A DNA stretch of 38,438 bases from Candidatus Aminicenantota bacterium (GTDB lineage Bacteria; Acidobacteriota; Aminicenantia; UBA2199): contig WVZO01000343.1 of the NCBI GenBank assembly GCA_011772425.1, positions 27,793 through 66,230 on the forward strand. Reading direction: 5' to 3'. The position numbers and the translations under genes are program-made. The notes under the pieces are model-generated. The model was not told where the DNA came from. It saw nothing but the letters and a program-made list of their open reading frames with translations, and searched no databases. Below, one piece after another: positions 32,909 to 38,438 of this stretch. Numbering within the stretch: the first letter of the stretch is position 1; each line of letters starts with the position of its first letter.

Positions 32909-32937
32909 TATATACCATAGATAAAAGAAAATTGCAA
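32909..32937 (-). promoter_or_regulatory. Leaderless promoter of the AAA ATPase
   Basis: TTGCAA (32932-32937), 17-bp spacer, TATATA (32909-32914) with extended TGG on the minus strand. The ATG at 32902 is 6 nt past the -10 box, so position +1 should be the A of the start codon. Confidence 0.7.
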
Positions 32938-33019
32938 ACCCCTGTTTATCGATTTTTAGAAGAAAAGGGACAGGCACGAATGTCACGTAGTAAGATTTGG
33001 TGCCTGGTAAGATTTGGTG

Positions 33020-33088
33020 CCTGGCACTTAATCTGAAAAAGAATATTTCACGGAGTTTTCAACTTTTCAAACACCGAGTCAGGTTTGA
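33020..33088. repeat. 69-bp direct repeat, copy 2 (right of AAA ATPase)
   Basis: Begins CCTGGCACTTAATCTG and ends ACACCGAGTCAGGTTTGA, matching 30802-30870. The GAGTCAGGTTT end is itself doubled here. Confidence 0.85.
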
Positions 33089-33247
33089 GTCAGGTTTCCG
33101 AAAACTTTTCCTGCCACCAAATCCCCAAATCCCCAAATCCTCAAATTGGAGGAAAAGTGAAAGGGGTTAAATGTTGCAGCGCAAGTCTTGATACCGTGAC
33201 GGACACCGTGACGTGACCGACCCCGTGACCGTGGTTCCTTAGGCAAT

Positions 33248-33293
33248 ATGGTAATATATAGTAAACCTGTTTTGGTTTACAAAATATTACCAT
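33248..33293. other. 46-bp palindrome with two stacked arms
   Basis: Outer arms ATGGTAATAT and ATATTACCAT, inner arms GTAAACC and GGTTTAC, symmetric 3-nt internal loops (ATA/AAA) and a 6-nt central loop. It begins 5 bp past the stop of the minus-strand winged-helix gene. Terminator, operator or transposon end are all possible. Confidence 0.75.
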
Positions 33294-33298
33294 CCATT

Positions 33299-33538
33299 TT
33301 ATGGTTCTAGAAGAGTTAGATCAGGGGAGACTTCATAATAAACATTCCGACCTCGTCGTTCAACCTGATATATAAAGTTAAACCTCATCAGTCGGTTCAT
33401 ATATTTGGTTACATTCTGTTTACTTTTTTGCGTAATCTTAACAAGAGATGAGTTGGTAAAACGATGCTGTTTAACAGCAGCATATAAAACAGATTGTTCC
33501 GCATCCGTGAGAACGTTTTTGACCCGTTGACGTGTCAA
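33299..33538 (-). CDS. Small winged-helix protein or gene remnant
   Basis: A 79-aa frame with a helix-turn-helix pattern (FTNSSLVKITQKSKQNVTKY) and a wing (FIYQVERRGRNVYYEV), as in MarR-like or C-terminal wHTH domains. The only start is TTG at 33538 with AAAGGAA directly before it, a poor spacing. The frame stays open upstream through KILPEGVTGTISTKAAREF to a stop near 33620, without an ATG or GTG. It may therefore be the C-terminal remnant of a longer protein. A large palindrome follows its stop. Function unknown. Confidence 0.5.
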   Translation of the reverse strand: MTRQRVKNVLTDAEQSVLYAAVKQHRFTNSSLVKITQKSKQNVTKYMNRLMRFNFIYQVERRGRNVYYEVSPDLTLLEP

Positions 33539-33681
33539 TTCCTTTAGAAATTCCCGCGCTGCTTTGGTTGATATAGTGCCTGTGACTCCTTCCGGTAATA
33601 TCTTGCCTGTCCCCTTAAATCCTTAAACCCCTTAAACCCTTAAAATACCCCATCACCCCAATCAATTGTGAGCGCAGCGAA

Positions 33682-34236
33682 CTATGGCCTCACTTTAATT
33701 TTATACGAACCTTCAAATGGTGTACTCTCCACTTTTCCTGTTAACTTTAATTCAACGTATCCTGATTCCCCTTCAAGAAGTTCCTGGACTGCATTTCTAT
33801 TAAATTTAATCATTAAATCGAGAATCCCATTACCGTTATTGTCATCAATTTTAACAGGCTTCTTTTCCGCCTGGACTGTATTATTCAGTAATACAGTAGA
33901 AGTATCAATATTTGCGATATCAAAGCCATCAGGCAATTCTATATATACGGTAATCCACTTTCCTTTGCTTTTAAGGTTAAGTGTATCCGGGGCAATATTA
34001 ATAGTTGCCTTGATAAAATGCCAAAGAGGATTCATTAGAGGGTAATTGTCTTTAGCGAATTCAGTTACCCAGTAAGGCGTATCACCAATTCCATCGTTAT
34101 CTAAATCCACTCCATCGTAATCAGACCAGTAGTTTCCACCTGATGGATATCCATCATCCCAGAATACCGGTGGTGAATTAAGTTGGGGATAAATAACCTG
34201 CCGAAAGTTATCGATAATATCGTTGTCAATGAAGAT
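33682..34236 (-). pseudogene. 5'-truncated NosD-like beta-helix protein fragment
   Basis: The frame carries GGNYWSDYDGVDLDNDGIGD and NYPLMNP, a typical C-terminal part of NosD-like right-handed beta-helix/periplasmic copper-binding proteins. A beta-sandwich-like tail of about 110 residues follows (ATINIAPDTLNLKSKGKWIT). The first start-type codon is a GTG at 34110 inside the conserved region, so it cannot be the real start. Homologous sequence continues upstream to about 34236 and then runs into the dispersed repeat at 34241. The N-terminal parallel beta-helix is missing, probably lost when the repeat arrived. Confidence 0.7.
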
Positions 34237-34240
34237 AGGG

Positions 34241-34424
34241 GGCAGGTATTTTATGCATATTCCATATCCGTGAACGTGGATGAGGAGATTGTGGGGGTGG
34301 TTAAGGGTTGTCGATTACCAGAAGGGGGAAGGGGGATACTGCAACCAATCCGGTATAAGGTATGAAAGGCAACTGAGGCTTGATAAAACTTTAAAAATAT
34401 ACCTGGTCACTGGACACTGGTCAC
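34241..34424. repeat. About 190-bp dispersed repeat, copy 1
   Basis: Starts GGCAGGTATTTTATGCATAT, continues with GTGAACGTGGATGAGGA and GAAGGGGGATACTGCAACC, and ends ATACCTGGTCAC. The second copy is at 38147-38344 in the same orientation with small indels. Its left edge abuts the truncated NosD-like frame. Confidence 0.8.
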
Positions 34425-34619
34425 TGTTAGGATATGGTGCCAGCCCCTCATGATGCCGCTGGCCTCGCCCGGAGACGTTATGAAAATTCAGCCACAAAGG
34501 CACGAAGGCACAAAGGATTTATTTATAATAAAACCTTTTGCGTTACTTTGCTATCTGAAATTTGGGGAAAGAAGGGGCCGGGCGAAAAATCTCCTGATAT
34601 TCCAATCCAACTCAAAATA

Positions 34620-34628
34620 TGGTATACT
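34620..34628 (+). promoter_or_regulatory. Extended -10 promoter of the PBP gene
   Basis: TGGTATACT: TATACT (34623-34628) with the TGn extension; a weak TTCCAA lies 17 bp upstream. This places transcription start near 34635, downstream of the ATG at 34619, and supports the ATG at 34664. Confidence 0.55.
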
Positions 34629-34663
34629 TTGCGTTGAAATTGTTAAAAAAAGAAGTAAATAAG

Positions 34664-37219
34664 ATGACGGGAAAAAAACTGAAGATGAAAACAAAAATCG
34701 CAGCAGTCATAAAAGGATTTTTAGAAAAACACTTTAAAATCGTTCTTTTACTGCTCAGCACCATTATTACTATTCTTATCGGTGCATTAATCGGCATTAT
34801 CCTGGTCTATCAAAAAGGTTTTCCCCAGATTGAACGCCTGGAAGACATCCAGCCCAAAATCACCACCATTATCCATGACGACCGGGGGAATCCCATCAAA
34901 GAATTTGCCATTGAAAAGCGCACCATTATCCGGCGCCAGGATATTCCCGACGTGCTGGAGAGAGCCCTGATCGCCTCAGAAGACAACCAGTTCTACTCGC
35001 ATTGGGGGATCAACTTCAGGGGGACGATTCGCGCTGTCCTGGGAGTCATTCTCGGCAAAAACCTGGGGGGCGGAAGCTCTATCACTCAGCAACTGGCCTT
35101 AAATCTCTTTCTCAGCCGCGAAAGAACCCTTACCCAAAAGTTTAAACGAAAACTTAAAGAAATCTTAATGGCGATCCAGATTGAGAAACGATATACAAAA
35201 GACCAAATCCTGACCTTTTACTGTAACAAAATCTACCTGGGGGCCAGTGTATACGGCGTTGCTGAAGCAGCCAGGTACTATTTCGGCAAAGACATCAAAG
35301 ATATTAACCTTGCCGAAGCCGCCCTCATTCCCACCATCATGCCCAGCCCTAACGGCAGATACCATGTGTTCAACAACCCGGAAAATTGCATTAAAAAACG
35401 GAATTATATCCTGAAACGCATGCTGGAATTAAAATTTATCACCCAGGACCAGTACAAAAAAGCCATTGCTTTCCCCCTACCTAAAAAACCCTTTGAGCTG
35501 GAAAGGGAAGAAATCGGCAATTACTTCGTAGAAGAGGTTCGCAAACGCATCGAAGCAAAATTCGGCGATACCCAATTGTATACCGGGGGATTACGGGTTT
35601 ACACCACCCTCAACAGCGACATGCAAATATGGGCGGAGCATGCTTTAAAAGAAGGATTGCACAGACTGGATAAACGCATTGGCTGGCGAACCAAACCCGG
35701 ATTATTTAACCTCTTAGATTCCAACCTGGATATTCAAACCCACCCACTGCCTTCCTGGAAAAAACTAAAAATCCAAAAAGGAGATATTGTCGAAGGTGTT
35801 GTCTTAACGGCGAATAACCGGCATGTATTGGTAAGGATTGACAAATACACGGGCATTCTGGACGCCGAGGATGCCAAATGGACCCGCCGCAGGATGCGCC
35901 GAATACTAAAAAAAGGGGATGTGGCACTGGTCAAGATTTTGGACATTCCCGAACCCCTGGCCCAATATCTCCAGACTCAACAACAGGATCAAAAGGAAAA
36001 TAATTACTATAACCAAGAAACCACTGACAACAGCGAAAAAACCAAAAAAAATACCCCTGAGAATATCAACGTATTGGATAAGAAATACCAGTTGAAATTG
36101 GGACTTGAACAAGAACCGGAAGTCCAGGGTGCCATCCTGGTGGTGGACAATAAAACCGGTGAAATTAAAGCCATGGTGGGTGGTTATTCCTTTGATAAGA
36201 GCAAGTGGAATAACGCCACCCAGGCTTTACGTCAAAGCGGCTCTACCATCAAACCCCTCGTCTACACTGCAGCCCTGGAAAATGGGTTTACCCCAGCCAC
36301 ACTCATCGAAGATGAATATTTTTCTTATTTTGACAAGTGGACCGGTGAGTTGTGGGAACCCCGTAATCACGGGGGAATTGATGATTTCCTGGGGCCATTA
36401 ACACTGCGGCGTGCCTTTGAGAAATCCAGGAACGTGGTCACCGCCCGGATTGCCGAATATATAACTCCCCAAAAAATCGTCCAATATGCCCGGAAATTCG
36501 GGATCTCTTCGACATTAAAACCCTATATGTCCATTTCCCTGGGAGCCTTTGAAGTGAAACTCAGTGAAATGGTGGCCGCCTTCACCGTGTTTCCAAATCT
36601 CGGTATTCGCGTCAAACCCTTTATGATTAAAAAAATCATGGATTACCACGGGGATGTCATTGAAGAAAACTACCCGGATCGAAAACAGGTCATCGACGAA
36701 GAAACCGCGTTTGTCATGAACTACCTGATGCAAGGAGTCGTCAAGTGGGGCACCGGCTGGCGGGCCCGGAACCTGGATACTCCCCTGGGCGGTAAAACCG
36801 GGACTACCAATGAATTCACCAATGCCTGGTTTATTGGCTTTACTCCTTCCATAACCGTGGGCGTTTGGGTAGGTTTCGATGAACCCAGGACCCTGGGCCC
36901 GGAAGAAACCGGCTCCCGCGCCGCGCAGCCCATTTTTCTTACATTCATGGAAAAATACCTGGAAAAATATACCGAACCACAGGGATTCAGGAAACCCCCG
37001 GGGGTGGTGTGGGTATTAATCGACAAATACACCGGCAAATTAGTTACTCCCGACTGCCTTCATCGATTTAAAGAAGCATTTATTACCGGTACAGAACCCC
37101 TGGAATACTGCACCGAAGAGGATCACCTCATGATTACCGATTACTATGGCGAAGACACCGGCGAAGGAGAGGATGACGAAGACGACGTAGGAGACGGACG
37201 GGGACGCGGGCGTAGATAA
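34664..37219 (+). CDS. Class A penicillin-binding protein (PBP1A-like)
   Basis: A bifunctional peptidoglycan synthase of 851 aa. A cytoplasmic basic tail and one membrane helix (about 25-48) anchor it. The GT51 transglycosylase domain has EDNQFYSHWG (Glu106) and GGSSITQQLALNLFL. An OB-like insert follows (about 345-440). The transpeptidase has Ser527 in STIK, Ser588-x-Asn590 in KSRN and Lys711 in KTGT. The C-terminus is a very acidic tail ending in Gly/Arg repeats (GEDDEDDVGDGRGRGRR). An in-frame ATG at 34619 would add 15 residues but overlaps the -10 box, so 34664 is preferred. Monocistronic; the convergent small gene begins 6 bp after its stop. Confidence 0.92.
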   Translation: MTGKKLKMKTKIAAVIKGFLEKHFKIVLLLLSTIITILIGALIGIILVYQKGFPQIERLEDIQPKITTIIHDDRGNPIKEFAIEKRTIIRRQDIPDVLERALIASEDNQFYSHWGINFRGTIRAVLGVILGKNLGGGSSITQQLALNLFLSRERTLTQKFKRKLKEILMAIQIEKRYTKDQILTFYCNKIYLGASVYGVAEAARYYFGKDIKDINLAEAALIPTIMPSPNGRYHVFNNPENCIKKRNYILKRMLELKFITQDQYKKAIAFPLPKKPFELEREEIGNYFVEEVRKRIEAKFGDTQLYTGGLRVYTTLNSDMQIWAEHALKEGLHRLDKRIGWRTKPGLFNLLDSNLDIQTHPLPSWKKLKIQKGDIVEGVVLTANNRHVLVRIDKYTGILDAEDAKWTRRRMRRILKKGDVALVKILDIPEPLAQYLQTQQQDQKENNYYNQETTDNSEKTKKNTPENINVLDKKYQLKLGLEQEPEVQGAILVVDNKTGEIKAMVGGYSFDKSKWNNATQALRQSGSTIKPLVYTAALENGFTPATLIEDEYFSYFDKWTGELWEPRNHGGIDDFLGPLTLRRAFEKSRNVVTARIAEYITPQKIVQYARKFGISSTLKPYMSISLGAFEVKLSEMVAAFTVFPNLGIRVKPFMIKKIMDYHGDVIEENYPDRKQVIDEETAFVMNYLMQGVVKWGTGWRARNLDTPLGGKTGTTNEFTNAWFIGFTPSITVGVWVGFDEPRTLGPEETGSRAAQPIFLTFMEKYLEKYTEPQGFRKPPGVVWVLIDKYTGKLVTPDCLHRFKEAFITGTEPLEYCTEEDHLMITDYYGEDTGEGEDDEDDVGDGRGRGRR

Positions 37220-37225
37220 CCGCTG

Positions 37226-37642
37226 CTATTGTTTTTCTTGCTCTTTGTCTACTTGTTTCTCTTTCTCCTTTTTAACCAGGAAAAAGGCGAAGATGTTAGC
37301 CTCCGGTTTCATAACCTTAAGCTTGAAGTATTCGTAACCTTTTAAGAATCCTTTCCTGACCCGGTAATTAAATTTATACTTTGACTTCGTGGGCTTTACC
37401 ACAGCCAACTCTTCAAAGAGCAATTCCTTCTTTTGATTGTGAACATTAAAATATGGAACCCCCTCTTTTGCCGTCAAGGTAACATAGTAAATTCCTTTAT
37501 CGTAGTCCTTCTTGGCATGGATAAAGGGCCTGGGAATAGTGATATAACCAACCTTTATGTCAAGTGTTGAAAAATCAATTTCACTGGCAAAGACGGCAGC
37601 ACTTAAAAATAAAATAGAAATAAAAATAATTATCTTCTTCAT
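37226..37642 (-). CDS. Exported hypothetical protein
   Basis: A 138-aa protein with a clear signal peptide (MKKIIIFISILFLSAAVFAS). The mature part is rich in Lys and in beta-strand-like segments (YYVTLTAKEGVPYFNV, YEYFKLKVMKPE) and ends in a charged tail (KEKEKQVDKEQEKQ). I do not recognise a family. The ATG at 37642 has GAGGTG 4 nt upstream; an upstream GTG would overlap that site. Convergent with the PBP gene with 6 bp between the stops, so the two transcripts probably overlap. Confidence 0.7.
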   Translation of the reverse strand: MKKIIIFISILFLSAAVFASEIDFSTLDIKVGYITIPRPFIHAKKDYDKGIYYVTLTAKEGVPYFNVHNQKKELLFEELAVVKPTKSKYKFNYRVRKGFLKGYEYFKLKVMKPEANIFAFFLVKKEKEKQVDKEQEKQ

Positions 37643-37803
37643 CGCACACCTCACAGCACCTAGTATTTATATATCGTCATTTTCGGGAGAATTATAAATG
37701 AACAGGTAAACAAATGCAAGTTTTTATCGATAATTTTTGTAAAAGATAGTATTTAAAACTATAAGACGCCGATGGAGAAAAAAACCAAAAAGACTATTTT
37801 TCT

Positions 37804-38082
37804 CTATTGATTTGATGTGTCTGTTGGTGTTTGGTCTGCCTGATCACCCTGGGCCTGGTCAGTAGTGCTCTTGCGGGTCCTGGACCTGATAGGGGGAACA
37901 TTCAATATTCTTAGGTACTCCTCGTTATCCTTAAATACAAAACGGCAAACCGTTATGAATTTCGACCAGGCGGCTTTTAACTCATAATATAGATCATCCC
38001 TTAATTTTCTCACCACCATGGCCGAACCTTTGGCCTTTTCCTGGTCCTCGTTCAATTGCCTCAACTGTTCAAGCCCATTCAA
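37804..38082 (-). CDS. Hypothetical protein, probably 5'-truncated by a repeat
   Basis: A 92-aa frame from TTG 38082, helical and charged (LEQLRQLNEDQEKAKGS), ending in a Thr/Gln/Asp-rich tail. The frame remains open upstream through FSEFALTNETFQERL, which reads like genuine coding sequence, up to about 38146, where the dispersed repeat starts. No ATG or GTG occurs in that extension and there is no ribosome binding site before the TTG. I do not recognise the family. It is either a remnant or is started by an unusual codon. Confidence 0.45.
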   Translation of the reverse strand: MNGLEQLRQLNEDQEKAKGSAMVVRKLRDDLYYELKAAWSKFITVCRFVFKDNEEYLRILNVPPIRSRTRKSTTDQAQGDQADQTPTDTSNQ

Positions 38083-38438
38083 CCTCTCTTGAAAGGTCTC
38101 ATTGGTTAGGGCAAACTCCGAAAAGCCCTGAAGGGTGGGGTATGGGGTCAGGTATTTTATGCATATAACATATACGTGAACGTGGATGAGGATATTAGGG
38201 GATTGGGGATTGGGGGGAGGTTAAGGGTTGCCGGTTACCGGGAGGGGGAAGGGGGATACTGCAACCAGTCCGGTATAAGGTATGACAAGCAACTGAGGCC
38301 TGATAAGAGTTTGAAAATATACCCGGTCACAGGACAAGGGTCACCAGTAAAGGTCGCCTTCCCGGAATCCATCGATGAAAAAAATCAGTAGGTAGGAAGC
38401 TGGAAGCCAGCTACCGCGATACCGGGGACTGGGGGCAA
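38083..38438. other. Gene-free end of window, mostly repeat
   Basis: After the truncated hypothetical frame comes the second dispersed repeat (38147-38344), including a local GGGGATTGGGGATTGGGG run, then about 90 bp with no signal. The 71-aa plus-strand frame at 38176-38391 lies almost wholly in the repeat. Its counterpart at 34241 is frameshifted, so it is not called a gene. Confidence 0.55.
38147..38344. repeat. About 190-bp dispersed repeat, copy 2
   Basis: GTCAGGTATTTTATGCATAT, GTGAACGTGGATGAGGA, GAAGGGGGATACTGCAACC and ATACCCGGTCAC occur in the same order as at 34241-34424. Its left edge abuts another minus-strand frame that lacks a start. Confidence 0.8.

Larger units (their letters stand above)
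32903..33298. other. Gene-free stretch rich in repeats
   Basis: It contains the ATPase promoter (32909-32937), a GGGACAGGCA word (32968-32977), a doubled GTAAGATTTGGTGCCTGG (about 32991-33024), the second 69-bp direct repeat (33020-33088), tandem CCCCAAAT words, CCGTGAC words near 33195-33235 and the 46-bp palindrome at 33248-33293. No gene. Confidence 0.6.
34237..34663. other. Gene-free stretch with truncating repeat and PBP promoter
   Basis: Holds the dispersed repeat at 34241-34424, a CCACAAAGGCACGAAGG word at about 34490-34515, and the extended -10 box of the penicillin-binding protein gene. Short plus-strand frames here follow the repeat and are not taken as genes. Confidence 0.55.

Noticed and set aside
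38176-38391. 71-aa plus-strand gene
   Set aside because: Almost wholly inside the dispersed repeat; the equivalent region at 34241-34424 is frameshifted, showing no coding constraint.
1-38438. tRNA or rRNA genes
   Set aside because: No cloverleaf-like GGTTCGAATCC-type T-arm or rRNA core sequence was recognised by eye.

Overview
The window reads as a bacterial chromosome segment from an anaerobic or microaerophilic, Gram-negative-type organism. It has a TonB-dependent receptor, lipoprotein and signal-peptide exports, a ferredoxin-linked 2-oxoacid oxidoreductase, corrinoid methyl transfer and several radical-SAM enzymes. Two paralogous 6-bladed beta-propeller proteins, Bacteroidales-like GG-leader peptides, pyrrolysine methyltransferases and many short dispersed repeats would fit a member of Candidatus Aminicenantota or a related Acidobacteria-like lineage. 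That placement is inference from gene content and was not tested by any search.

Layout. 1-1094: DNA alkylation repair (AlkA-type glycosylase cut by the window edge, plus Ogt). 1272-2121: tandem duplication carrying two nearly identical cysteine-rich lanthipeptide-like precursors, each with its own promoter. 2182-4086: membrane glycosyltransferase of the PMT/ArnT type. 4134-8082 (minus): NatAB-like ABC exporter and an S9 peptidase lipoprotein. 8149-8970 (minus): PHP phosphoesterase. 9155-13762 (minus): methylamine operon mttB-mtbB-corrinoid protein-homocysteine methyltransferase. Both mttB and mtbB carry an in-frame TAG at the known pyrrolysine site, so the cell very probably makes pyrrolysine, although TAG also ends at least ten other genes here. 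14278-15273: beta-propeller protein. 15452-15648: 22-bp minisatellite. 16011-17149: two exported thioredoxin-fold proteins. 17213-19918: a ZZ-zinc-finger/trypsin-like protease followed by a ClpX-like AAA+ unfoldase. 19989-22223: TonB-dependent receptor. 22454-25126 (minus): four-subunit 2-oxoacid:ferredoxin oxidoreductase (VorB-type). 25442-29549: RiPP cluster with a 74-aa precursor ending in an 11-residue Cys-rich tail, two SPASM radical-SAM proteins and one B12-binding radical-SAM protein. 29752-30798: second beta-propeller. 31127-32902: AAA ATPase with a PD-(D/E)XK-like tail, bracketed by 69-bp direct repeats. 33248-34424: gene debris, a large palindrome and repeats. 34664-37219: class A penicillin-binding protein. 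37226-38438: small hypotheticals and a second copy of a gene-truncating repeat.

How the genes may work together. The methylamine operon should demethylate tri- and dimethylamine onto a corrinoid protein. The unusual point is that the next gene is a homocysteine methyltransferase, not a folate or CoM methyltransferase. The RiPP cluster is the strongest candidate for an undescribed natural-product system. The ZZ-protease/ClpX-like pair is a candidate undescribed proteolytic or stress module.

Many promoters can be read directly as a TTGnnn box, a 17-18 bp spacer and a TAnAAT-like box. At three genes the -10 box lies 6-8 nt before the ATG, implying leaderless mRNAs. All functional calls rest on motif recognition by eye; no database search was run.
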